Positions 1-7,105 of a stretch of 17,553 nt of DNA are shown here, one piece after another. The DNA lies in contig JBFEKH010000039.1 in NCBI GenBank assembly GCA_041552775.1, forward strand, positions 1 to 17,553, in the 5' to 3' direction. Positions within the stretch are counted from its first letter, which is position 1; each line of letters begins with the position of its first letter. Below the pieces are notes generated by a model. It did no database searches and was not told the DNA's origin. It worked only from the letters and a program-made list of their open reading frames with translations. A program made the translations under genes and the position numbers. Source of the DNA: Allopontixanthobacter sp041552775. Lineage in GTDB: Bacteria > Pseudomonadota > Alphaproteobacteria > Sphingomonadales > Sphingomonadaceae.

Positions 1-8
1 CACCGTAT

Positions 9-749
9 TCATCGCGGACCCGGTGTGTCGACCGGCGTAGGCGCGATCGGCACGGTCGCGATTACCGAAAATTCGATCCGCCGGTTGGCAGGATCTGTTG
101 GTAACAGACCTTCGGCCAGGTTGCTTGATCCCACCCCGCGCGCCCGCAGGCCGCCGCTTGGTATGCCCCGGCTGATCAGGGCTTGCTTGACCGCAAATGC
201 ACGCGACCGTGAAAGCGCAAGGTTTTCGTCTTCGGTACCGGAACTGTCTGTATGACCGGTAATCGCGATAATGCTGCCTAGGCAAGGGCGCAGAGCCGTG
301 GCCACCTCATCGAGCAATTCGAGGCTGGATGGATCGAATGCGCTGCTCGATTCCTCGAACCGGATGGTCCGTGCGCGCAGCAACGCCTCGACATCTTCCT
401 GGCAATGCATCGGGGTCAGCACCATTGTTGCATTTTCCGCGACCATCGATCCATCGGCCCAGCTTACTGCGCCGACGCCCGGGATCGCGGCGACAGCTTC
501 TGCAACCTTTGCCCGGGTCCCTTCATCCACATCTTCACCGCCGCTGAGCAGTGCATGCCGGGTCGGCCATCCGCCATTGGTGGTGAAGCGCACAGTGATC
601 GGCGCGCCTCCGGCGTTGGCAATTGCGGTGCGTGCTGCGCGGTCCATTTGCTCAGCCATCTGCCCGCCGCTCGACGCACCGCCGGCGAAGGCCATGATGG
701 CCACGAGCAGCGCTCCGGCGAATAATGCGAGAATGGGTCGGATTGTCAT
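9..749 (-). CDS. OmpA-domain envelope protein, membrane-anchored
   Basis: A 246-residue protein probably anchored in the inner membrane or exported, with its C-terminal domain binding peptidoglycan in the periplasm. A hydrophobic segment at residues 5-23 follows a short MTIRP start. Residues about 128-230 are a standard OmpA-like domain, with the TGHTDSSG motif at 164-171, the NLALSRSRA helix at 176-184 and NRRIEF at 222-227. Cys116 and Cys155 flank the first part of this domain and may form a disulfide, as in related proteobacterial OmpA-like proteins. Residues about 35-115 weakly resemble a BON-like alpha/beta repeat. I chose the ATG at 749 over the GTG at 767 because AAGGTGG (755-761) lies 5 bases upstream of it. 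The gene is about 95 bp downstream of the flippase gene on the same strand and may be its operon tail or have its own promoter. The domain is certain; the exact role is not. Confidence 0.85.
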   Translation of the reverse strand: MTIRPILALFAGALLVAIMAFAGGASSGGQMAEQMDRAARTAIANAGGAPITVRFTTNGGWPTRHALLSGGEDVDEGTRAKVAEAVAAIPGVGAVSWADGSMVAENATMVLTPMHCQEDVEALLRARTIRFEESSSAFDPSSLELLDEVATALRPCLGSIIAITGHTDSSGTEDENLALSRSRAFAVKQALISRGIPSGGLRARGVGSSNLAEGLLPTDPANRRIEFSVIATVPIAPTPVDTPGPR

Positions 750-754
750 GCCTG

Positions 755-761
755 CCACCTT
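755..761 (-). promoter_or_regulatory. Ribosome binding site deciding the OmpA-domain gene start
   Basis: On the minus strand this reads AAGGTGG and sits 5 bases before the ATG at 749-747. It would lie inside the coding sequence if the upstream GTG at 767 were used, so it favours the shorter protein, whose N-terminus then begins directly with a signal/anchor segment. Confidence 0.55.
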
Positions 762-842
762 AGCCACGCACCCCGCCAGCGCAAAGGGTCGATTGCCGAT
801 TTAACGACCGCGTGTTGCAGGCCATGCTGGGAGAGCCGCAGA

Positions 843-2378
843 TCAGGTGGCCGGGCTATCGCTGAGTTCGCCGCCCAGGTTGCGGCGAAACAACACTCTG
901 TCCTCGGGCCCGAAGCCCTTGTGCCAGATGACAAACCCGTACGTCAGCAGGATCGCCGGAATACCCAAGGCAAGCTCCGCCCATTCCGGCAGCAGGGTTG
1001 CCAGATATCCCACGACCACCGCTGGCGCGGCAGCCCAAACGAGAGCCCAGCGCCAATTATTTACCGGATACCCCAGGATGCGGGACAGCAGCCACGCCTT
1101 TGCCAGCGACATGATTCCCAGGGCCAGCATGAGTGACAGTGCAGCGCCCGCTGCACGGTAATAATCACTCAGGCCGTAACGATCCGCCACCAGCATGGCG
1201 CCCACAGTCAGGCCGGCTTGCAGCAGGATGGTGGCAATGGAAATCGATAGATTGCGGAGCCGCGCCATGTACACCAGCGCTGCTTCGGACACCACGGCAG
1301 TCGCGGCAACAACTTCCGCAGCCAGCAGGAACGCCAGCGCGCCCGTGCCCGCCACGAAGCCCGGCCCGACCAGGCCCATCACCCCTTCGCCGGGAACGCC
1401 AAGAGCGAGCGCGATGCCTGCCTGTGCCGCGATGATCCAGAAACCCACCTGGCAAACCTGCGATGCGATCCCAGCGTAGTTCTTTTCCTTGAGATTGCGG
1501 GTGATCACCGGGCCGAGAATCGGCTCGAAACTGGTCTTCAGCTTTTGCGGCAGGCTGGCGACCTGCTGTGCCACGTAATAGACGCCAACTGCGGCAGGAC
1601 CGGCGAACAGGCCGAGGACGAACAGATCGAGTCGCCGAGTTCCCCATTCAATCGCATCGGCGCTGGCAAGGGGTAGCCCCCGCATGGTCAGCCTGCTCAT
1701 CCGTCCAAGGCTGGGCATCCAGCCGCGCGGCAGACCGTAGCTGCGAACAAAAGGCCAGAACGCGGTCAGCGCCGCCCCCATGATCGATGCGACATAGGCG
1801 ATGCTCAACCCGCTGGCCGGGATGATGTAGAAGAACACTCCCGCCATGATCGAGATGGTCCACGGTTCAACTACCGCCCGAGAGCGTACCGTGGTTGCGA
1901 TGTCGAATTTGTAAGCCTGCGCCGCCAGGGCAATTTCGGTCATCGCGAGCGCTGGAATGGCCAGCACCACCAACCGGTCCAGCTCGGTATACTGTCCGCT
2001 GGGAAACATGGGTGCGGGGACCAGGTAAAGCAACATTGCTGCGGCGCTTCCGAACAGGAAGGCGACCAGCATTCCGTCGAATACGATGTGATTGGCCGGC
2101 GTACCATCGCCATCAGACAAGCGCTGTGCCAATCCGCGTTTTTCGCCCATCGTGCACAGCATCGCGATCAGTTCGACAATCACGAGTGCAGACGCAAAAC
2201 GCCCCAGTGCCTCGGCACCGTAAAGGCGGCCGGCAATGAACAGGAATGGCAGGCGCGCCGCGAGCCGGAGGAGGAACCCGAAGAAATTCGTCCGCCCGCC
2301 CTTGGCCAGCGCGGCAATATCGCCTTCGTCCGTCCGTTCAGGGGAGGGTTCTGGCACGGGATCTGTCGCTGCGGTCAC
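843..2378 (-). CDS. Polysaccharide/lipid-linked oligosaccharide flippase-like membrane protein
   Basis: A 511-residue polytopic inner-membrane protein of the oligosaccharide flippase (MOP/Wzx-like, polysaccharide biosynthesis protein) type, expected to move lipid-linked sugar units or polymers across the membrane. After a charged cytoplasmic N-terminus of about 30 residues, the pattern is about 12-14 hydrophobic segments with short loops. The first helix region (NFFGFLLRLAARLPFLFIAG, followed by a GAEALGRFA loop) is typical of the family's N-terminus. Length fits the family (usually 400-520). The start is a GTG at 2378-2376 that overlaps the gpsA stop codon (GTGA), suggesting translational coupling. 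An AGGA 9 bases upstream could serve as ribosome binding site. No glycosyltransferase or polymerase genes lie nearby, so the substrate cannot be named; O-antigen, capsule or another glycan are all possible. Confidence 0.8.
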   Translation of the reverse strand: MTAATDPVPEPSPERTDEGDIAALAKGGRTNFFGFLLRLAARLPFLFIAGRLYGAEALGRFASALVIVELIAMLCTMGEKRGLAQRLSDGDGTPANHIVFDGMLVAFLFGSAAAMLLYLVPAPMFPSGQYTELDRLVVLAIPALAMTEIALAAQAYKFDIATTVRSRAVVEPWTISIMAGVFFYIIPASGLSIAYVASIMGAALTAFWPFVRSYGLPRGWMPSLGRMSRLTMRGLPLASADAIEWGTRRLDLFVLGLFAGPAAVGVYYVAQQVASLPQKLKTSFEPILGPVITRNLKEKNYAGIASQVCQVGFWIIAAQAGIALALGVPGEGVMGLVGPGFVAGTGALAFLLAAEVVAATAVVSEAALVYMARLRNLSISIATILLQAGLTVGAMLVADRYGLSDYYRAAGAALSLMLALGIMSLAKAWLLSRILGYPVNNWRWALVWAAAPAVVVGYLATLLPEWAELALGIPAILLTYGFVIWHKGFGPEDRVLFRRNLGGELSDSPAT

Positions 2379-3379
2379 GCAGGGTATTCCTGTTCGGTAG
2401 TCAGCGGGCGCGACAGCAATTGCGAAACTACTTCACCAGCCGGTGCGCCGCCGAGAAGCCGGTATACGGCCGAGACGATCGGCATTGCCACACCGTGCCG
2501 CGCCGCCAGTTCAACCAGCACCGGCGCGGTATGCGCGCCTTCGGCAACTGTACGCCGGTCGGCCATCAGGGTTTCAGCCGATTGTCCTTCGCCAAGTGCC
2601 TTGCCGAGGGAGAAATTACGGCTGGCGGTGGACGAACAGGTCAGCACTAGATCCCCCAGTCCGCATAGCCCGGCCAGGGTATCGCGCTGTGCACCCAGCG
2701 CCTCGCCAAATCGCAGCATTTCGGCATAGCCGCGCGCTATCAACGCCGCACGGGCGTTCTGGCCCAGACCGAGCCCGTCCACCACACCGCAGGCAATCGC
2801 CAGCACGTTCTTCACAGCTCCGCCAATTTCCGCACCGGTAACATCGTCGGAGTAATAGGGCCGGAATTGTGGACGGGCGATAACCGGGGCCAAACGGCGC
2901 CATTGTTCTTCACCGCCGTCGCAGGCCAGGGTGACTGCGGTTGGCAGGCCCGCGGCCACTTCATGCGCGAAAGTGGGGCCGGACAGGATCGCGATATCGC
3001 TGGCGGGCGCAGCGGCCTTCGCGACATCGTTCATCAACCGGCCAGTGCCCGCTTCGATACCCTTGCTGCATAGCACCAGATCGCGGGGATGTGATGCCAT
3101 ACCGCCAAGCACCCGGCCCAGATGTTGGGCTGGCGTGACAACCAGCGCCAAGTTGCAAGCGGTAAAATCCTCGAGATTTCCGGTCGCCCGGATTGTCCCA
3201 GCGAGTTTGGCGGAAGGCAGGTAGAGGCTGTTGGTATGGTCGGTGTTGATTTCCTCCACCAACTCCGGCTCCAACGCCCAGATCACCACATCCCTGCCAT
3301 CGGAGGCAAGCATCTGCGCCAAGGCCGTGCCCCATGCGCCCGCGCCTAGGACGCCGACTGGTGTGCTGTTCGCGCTCAT
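2375..3379 (-). CDS. gpsA: NAD(P)H-dependent glycerol-3-phosphate dehydrogenase
   Basis: A 334-residue cytosolic enzyme that reduces dihydroxyacetone phosphate to sn-glycerol 3-phosphate, the backbone precursor of membrane phospholipids. The N-terminal Rossmann fold carries GVLGAGAWGTALA (residues 9-21). SKGIE (105-109) and SGPTFAHEVA (133-142) are family signatures. The GGAVKNVLAIA segment supplies the expected catalytic lysine (Lys190), followed by GLGLGQNARAALIARG and the LCGLGDLVLTCSS motif (238-250). Length is normal. The ATG at 3379 overlaps the tsaD stop codon in an ATGA, and a GGAG lies 7 bases upstream. Its own stop overlaps the GTG start of the flippase gene. Co-translation with tsaD and a membrane transporter ties a phospholipid precursor enzyme to an envelope gene. 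Identification is secure. Confidence 0.97.
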   Translation of the reverse strand: MSANSTPVGVLGAGAWGTALAQMLASDGRDVVIWALEPELVEEINTDHTNSLYLPSAKLAGTIRATGNLEDFTACNLALVVTPAQHLGRVLGGMASHPRDLVLCSKGIEAGTGRLMNDVAKAAAPASDIAILSGPTFAHEVAAGLPTAVTLACDGGEEQWRRLAPVIARPQFRPYYSDDVTGAEIGGAVKNVLAIACGVVDGLGLGQNARAALIARGYAEMLRFGEALGAQRDTLAGLCGLGDLVLTCSSTASRNFSLGKALGEGQSAETLMADRRTVAEGAHTAPVLVELAARHGVAMPIVSAVYRLLGGAPAGEVVSQLLSRPLTTEQEYPA

Positions 3380-4410
3380 CCCTTGGCTCCTGCACCGCGC
3401 ACTGTCTCGGCATCGGGGTCGAGCGGCCAGCGCGGACGCGCAGCGAAATCGAGCGCATCGGACTGTCCGGTTGCGAGCCGCTCTGCACCGGCCCAGGCGA
3501 TCATCGCGGCATTATCGGTGCACAGCGCCATTGGCGGTGCGACGAATTTCATATCCCGTTCTGCCGCAAATCCCTCAAGCGCGCCGCGAATCGCGGCATT
3601 CGCCGCAACCCCGCCTGCCACCACCAGCGCGGGCATCTTGTCACCAGCGTCCAGCGAGACACGCAGCCGGTCCAGCACGCAATCGATAGCCGCCTGCTGG
3701 AAACTGGCCGCAATATCGGCATCGGTATGTTTGCCGCTATCTTTGGCGCGCATGACCGCGCTTTTCAGGCCCGCAAAGGAGAAATGCGGTTCGCCGCTAC
3801 CGACCAGCGGGCGGGGCAGGGGGACTGCTTTCGGATCGCCCTCCAGCGCCAGTAGTTCTACTGCAGGCCCACCCGGATAACCCAGTCCGAGCAATTTTGC
3901 AGTCTTGTCAAATGCCTCGCCTAGCGCATCGTCGATGGTGGTGGCCAGGCGGCGGTACTGGCCGACGCCTTGCACCCGCAATATCTGGCAATGCCCGCCG
4001 GACACCAGCAGCAGCGCATAGGGAAATTCCAGCGCCGGATCGGCCAACCGCGGGCTCAGCGCATGGCCTTCGAGATGGTTGATCGCGATCAGCGGGACTC
4101 CGCTTGCCATCGCCAGCGCCTTGGCACTGACCAGTCCGACCATTACCCCGCCAATCAAACCCGGGCCAGCGGTGGCAGCTATGGCGTCCAGCTCGGCCAG
4201 CTTGACGCCGCCCTCAGCCATGACCTGTGCGATTATCGGGGTAAGGATTTCGGCATGCGCGCGTGCGGCGATTTCAGGCACGACCCCGCCATAGGGCGCA
4301 TGCGCCTCAATTTGCGAAGCGATCACCTGCGCGACTATCCTGCGGTCAGTAGTGACCAGGGCCGCTGCAGTCTCGTCGCAACTGGATTCTATCCCGAGTA
4401 CGATCCCCAT
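3376..4410 (-). CDS. tsaD: tRNA N6-adenosine threonylcarbamoyltransferase
   Basis: A 344-residue ASKHA-fold enzyme that transfers the threonylcarbamoyl group from threonylcarbamoyl-AMP to A37 of tRNAs reading ANN codons (t6A), acting with TsaB and TsaE. Visible signatures are the N-terminal GIESSCDETAAA, the metal-binding NHLEGH (His112, His116), LLVSGGHCQI (134-143), GYPGGPAVE (177-185), SFAGLKSAV (211-219), VAGGVAANAAIR (264-275) and CTDNAAMIAWAG with the metal/nucleotide aspartate Asp299. Length matches bacterial TsaD. The ATG at 4410 begins MGIVLGIESS, the usual N-terminus. It is the first gene of the tsaD-gpsA-flippase run and is divergent from hemC, with about 58 bp between the preferred starts. 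TsaB and TsaE partners are not in the window. Confidence 0.98.
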   Translation of the reverse strand: MGIVLGIESSCDETAAALVTTDRRIVAQVIASQIEAHAPYGGVVPEIAARAHAEILTPIIAQVMAEGGVKLAELDAIAATAGPGLIGGVMVGLVSAKALAMASGVPLIAINHLEGHALSPRLADPALEFPYALLLVSGGHCQILRVQGVGQYRRLATTIDDALGEAFDKTAKLLGLGYPGGPAVELLALEGDPKAVPLPRPLVGSGEPHFSFAGLKSAVMRAKDSGKHTDADIAASFQQAAIDCVLDRLRVSLDAGDKMPALVVAGGVAANAAIRGALEGFAAERDMKFVAPPMALCTDNAAMIAWAGAERLATGQSDALDFAARPRWPLDPDAETVRGAGAKG

Positions 4411-4468
4411 GGGCTTCCCCTGAACGAGATGGATGGCTAGGGCAAGTAAACGCTATGAATTGGACCCT
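4411..4468. promoter_or_regulatory. Divergent intergenic region between tsaD and hemC
   Basis: About 58 bases between the tsaD ATG and the preferred hemC ATG must hold, or lie beside, the start signals of two divergent runs (t6A/phospholipid genes to the left, heme genes to the right). I see no convincing -35/-10 pair or palindrome, and promoters may reach into either coding sequence. If hemC starts at 4433 instead, the gap shrinks to 22 bases. Confidence 0.4.
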
Positions 4469-5437
4469 ATGAACAGCCCATTCGATACCGCCCCTTCGCT
4501 GCGGCCACCTTTGCTGAGATTGGGTACCCGCCAGTCCCCGCTGGCGATGGCTCAGGCCCATGAAACGCGCAGCAGGCTGTGCGCCGCCCACGGATGGGAT
4601 GAAAATGCAGTCGAGCTGGTTCCGGTCCGGGCAAGCGGGGACAAGATCGTCGATGTACCCCTAGCCGATATCGGGGGCAAGGCACTGTGGACCAAGGAAC
4701 TGGATGTGTGGCTGGGTGAAGGCCACGTCGATGCAGCGGTCCACTCGATGAAGGATGTCGAGACCATCCGTCCGCCAGAACTGACAATCACCGCAATCCT
4801 GCCGCGCGCCGATGTGCGCGACGTGCTGATCGGTGCGTCCAGCATCATTTCAATTCCGCGAGGCGCGAAAGTGGGCACCAGCGCGCCGCGCCGGGCAGCC
4901 CAGATGCTCAGCCGCCGGCCTGATTGCGAAATCGTGATGTTTCGCGGCAATGTGGCCTCGCGTCTGGCCAAGCTGGCCGCCGGGGAAGCAGATGTGACGC
5001 TGCTCGCTGCCGCCGGACTGGAACGGCTCGGCAGGACCGGCACGGGCACTCCGCTGGAGGTAGACGAATGGCTTCCAGCCCCGGCGCAAGGAGCGATCGG
5101 CATCGAATGCCGCACGGGTGACGCGAAAACCCGAGCCTTGATCGCAGCGATCAACGATGCGCCCAGCTACACCGCTATCATTGCAGAGCGCGCCCTGCTG
5201 GAGGCGCTGGGCGGCAATTGCCACAGTCCGATTGCCGTGCTGAGTGAATTGAACGGCGACCGGATGACCCTGACCTCCGTGCTCTACAGTCCCAACGGGG
5301 CAGAGCGGGTTGAGGGCAGTCTGACCTTCGATCTCGGCGATGCCGGCGCTCCCGCGCGCCTCGCCGGTGATTTGCTTGCCCGCGCCAGCGCCGGGATCAG
5401 CGCCTATTTTGACGGGGCGCCCGAGGCCGGTTCTTGA
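4469..5437 (+). CDS. hemC: Hydroxymethylbilane synthase (porphobilinogen deaminase)
   Basis: A 322-residue cytosolic enzyme that condenses four porphobilinogens into the linear tetrapyrrole hydroxymethylbilane. RLGTRQSPLAMAQA opens the conserved part (residues 17-30). VHSMKDVE carries the catalytic aspartate (Asp97), and TSAPRRAAQ and FRGNVASRLAKL are substrate/cofactor arginine motifs. LPAPAQGAIGIECR is the family signature, and GGNCHSPIAV supplies Cys251, which holds the dipyrromethane cofactor. The start is uncertain: an in-frame ATG at 4433 adds 12 residues (MARASKRYELDP) not expected in the family, and neither ATG has a strong ribosome binding site. I prefer 4469, where the ordinary N-terminus begins. 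Its stop overlaps the hemD start, so the two enzymes of consecutive steps are probably translationally coupled. Confidence 0.97.
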   Translation: MNSPFDTAPSLRPPLLRLGTRQSPLAMAQAHETRSRLCAAHGWDENAVELVPVRASGDKIVDVPLADIGGKALWTKELDVWLGEGHVDAAVHSMKDVETIRPPELTITAILPRADVRDVLIGASSIISIPRGAKVGTSAPRRAAQMLSRRPDCEIVMFRGNVASRLAKLAAGEADVTLLAAAGLERLGRTGTGTPLEVDEWLPAPAQGAIGIECRTGDAKTRALIAAINDAPSYTAIIAERALLEALGGNCHSPIAVLSELNGDRMTLTSVLYSPNGAERVEGSLTFDLGDAGAPARLAGDLLARASAGISAYFDGAPEAGS

Positions 5438-6129
5438 GCGTGAAAGTCTTTGTGATACGTCCGCAGCCAGGGCTTTCGTCAACCATCGTTGCGGCCCGCG
5501 CGCTGGGCCTCCATATTCATGGTGAGCCGCTGTTTGAAATCCAGGCCGTGCCGTGGGACGTGCCCGACGCTGATACCATCGATGCGCTGCTGATCGGTAG
5601 CGCCAATGCGATCCGGCATGGCGGATCTGCGCTTGAAAATCTGCGCGGAAAGCCTGTCCATGCCGTGGGCCAGACAACAGCGTATTTGGCAACGAAGGCC
5701 GGATTTTCAGTCGAGCGAATCGGCGAGGGCGGCCTCCAATCGCTCTTGGAGGCCCAAGATCATGCAGGTTCCCGGCCGCTGCGATATCTGCGCCTGTCCG
5801 GTGCCGAACGGGTGGCTCTGGATGTGCCCGAAGGTATCCAGATTGAGGAACGCGTGGTCTATCAGGCGGCCCCGGTCAGCATGTCTCCGGAATTCGTCAA
5901 GCTTCTGGCATCGGGCGGCATTGTGCTGCTGCATTCCGCCGCGGCCGCTCGGCATTTCGCCGATGAGTGCGAGCGGCACGTAATTGCGACCAATTCGCTT
6001 GTTCTGGTTGCCATCGCGCCAAGGGTGACTGCCGGAATTGATGGCGATTGGGGCGGAATACACCATGCCGCCAGTCCGAATGACAGCGCATTGCTGGCCT
6101 TGGCAAAGGACATGTGCCAAGACCATTGA
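5434..6129 (+). CDS. hemD: Uroporphyrinogen-III synthase
   Basis: A 231-residue protein that should cyclise hydroxymethylbilane and invert ring D to give uroporphyrinogen III, the common precursor of heme and other tetrapyrroles. HemD sequences are poorly conserved. The call rests on the two-lobed Rossmann-like pattern (VFVIRPQPG start, DALLIGSANAIRHGG, HAVGQTTAYLATKAGF, RYLRLSGAERV, GGIVLLHSAAAARHF), normal length and position directly behind hemC. The start is a TTG at 5434 overlapping the hemC stop as TTGA. GAGG at 5423-5426 lies 7 bases upstream, which favours it over the in-frame GTG at 5440. The predicted enzyme is cytosolic. It is followed by a 52 bp spacer with a small hairpin and then the Mic60-like gene. 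Confidence 0.9.
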   Translation: MSVKVFVIRPQPGLSSTIVAARALGLHIHGEPLFEIQAVPWDVPDADTIDALLIGSANAIRHGGSALENLRGKPVHAVGQTTAYLATKAGFSVERIGEGGLQSLLEAQDHAGSRPLRYLRLSGAERVALDVPEGIQIEERVVYQAAPVSMSPEFVKLLASGGIVLLHSAAAARHFADECERHVIATNSLVLVAIAPRVTAGIDGDWGGIHHAASPNDSALLALAKDMCQDH

Positions 6130-6132
6130 AAC

Positions 6133-6148
6133 AAGTGCCCCCGCACTT
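6133..6148 (+). other. Perfect small inverted repeat between hemD and the Mic60-like gene
   Basis: AAGTGC-CCCC-GCACTT forms a 6-bp stem with a 4-base loop in the 52-bp gap after hemD. On the plus strand it is followed by AAAAAGGG, not a T-run, so it does not look like a standard intrinsic terminator of the heme genes. It may protect the upstream mRNA 3' end or dampen downstream expression; chance is also possible for a stem this short. Confidence 0.4.
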
Positions 6149-6181
6149 AAAAAGGGTGCAAGGGTTGCAGAACAGGTATTA

Positions 6182-7102
6182 ATGGAAAACTATTCGAGCA
6201 AAACCAGCCGAAGCACGACGCCGTTGCGCACGATATTGTGGGCGACTGGCGGTGCGTTTCTACTGGGCGCGTTTCTGGTTGGCTATATTGCCTACAAGAT
6301 GGATGGCAATTGGGACCGGGTGATCAAATCCTCCCCGGATACCGAAATTGCCGCCGTAGCCGGGGAGGAAGCAATTGTGCCCGGTCCGATCCCCAGCCCA
6401 TCGGAGACGGCGGCGCAAGCCGCAGCGGCGGTGCAAGCCAACAAGGCTGTCGAACGAGTTGCAGAACAACAAGGCGGACTGGATCAACGGCTGGCAGCTG
6501 CCGAACAGCGATTGGCGCAGCTGGACCTGCAAACACAGGCTGCGACAGGTAATGCCGCGCGCGCCGAAGGATTGCTGATTGCCTTTGCCACTCGGCGGAC
6601 AATGGAACGCGGCGCGGAGCTTGGCTATCTGGCAGACCAGCTGCGCATTCGGTTCAGCGATGCGCTGCCCAATGCGGTCAACACGGTGATCGAGACATCC
6701 CGCAATCCGGTGACGCTAGACCAATTGCTGGCGCGTCTCGAGGGCTTGGGGCCGGAATTGTCCGATTCCACCGAAGAAGCATCGTTGGATCGGTTCCGCC
6801 GGGAATTGAGCGAGCTGTTCATTATTCGCCGCGAATCATCGCCTTCCCCTCAGCCCGAACGGCGGCTGGAGCGGGCGCGCTATTTTCTTGAAAGCGGGCG
6901 GGTCAGCGCGGCTATCGAAGAAGTGAAGAAACTCCCCGGCGCCTCGCGAGCGCAGGCATGGATACGCGACGCTGAACGCTATGCCGCGGCGCAGCAGGCG
7001 CTTGACCTGATCGAAACATCAGCGGTGCTCGAACCGCGCCGTTTACGTGACGGGGAAGGCAATCTGATCCAGCAGGCCAGCCCGGCAAAGGCCAGCGACT
7101 AA
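6182..7102 (+). CDS. Mic60/mitofilin-like inner-membrane protein
   Basis: A 306-residue protein with a single N-terminal membrane helix (about residues 17-39), an acidic/Pro-rich linker, an Ala/Gln-rich predicted coiled coil (about 72-125) and a helical C-terminus. Residues about 226-278 (ERRLERARYFLESGR, then AIEEVKKL and AQAWIRDAERYAAAQQALDLIE) resemble the C-terminal signature of mitofilin/Mic60. That family bends and tethers membranes in mitochondria, and alphaproteobacterial homologues are known beside heme genes. The predicted topology is a short cytoplasmic tail with the bulk in the periplasm. The open frame extends back to 6038 inside hemD, but I start at the ATG 6182, after hemD ends, where CAGG lies 5 bases upstream and the protein begins just before the membrane helix. 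A HemX-like or unrelated coiled-coil protein is the main alternative. The C-terminal match is by eye. Confidence 0.72.
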   Translation: MENYSSKTSRSTTPLRTILWATGGAFLLGAFLVGYIAYKMDGNWDRVIKSSPDTEIAAVAGEEAIVPGPIPSPSETAAQAAAAVQANKAVERVAEQQGGLDQRLAAAEQRLAQLDLQTQAATGNAARAEGLLIAFATRRTMERGAELGYLADQLRIRFSDALPNAVNTVIETSRNPVTLDQLLARLEGLGPELSDSTEEASLDRFRRELSELFIIRRESSPSPQPERRLERARYFLESGRVSAAIEEVKKLPGASRAQAWIRDAERYAAAQQALDLIETSAVLEPRRLRDGEGNLIQQASPAKASD

Positions 7103-7105
7103 CGA

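Noticed and set aside
2088..2729. Long open frame (213 codons) on the plus strand
   Set aside because: It is antisense to the flippase and gpsA genes, has an Arg/Ser/Pro-rich composition typical of GC-rich shadow frames, and shows no recognisable motif.
6038..6181. N-terminal extension of the Mic60-like frame into hemD
   Set aside because: It would overlap hemD by more than 90 bases, has composition unlike the rest, and would put nearly 50 residues before the membrane helix. The ATG at 6182 is simpler.
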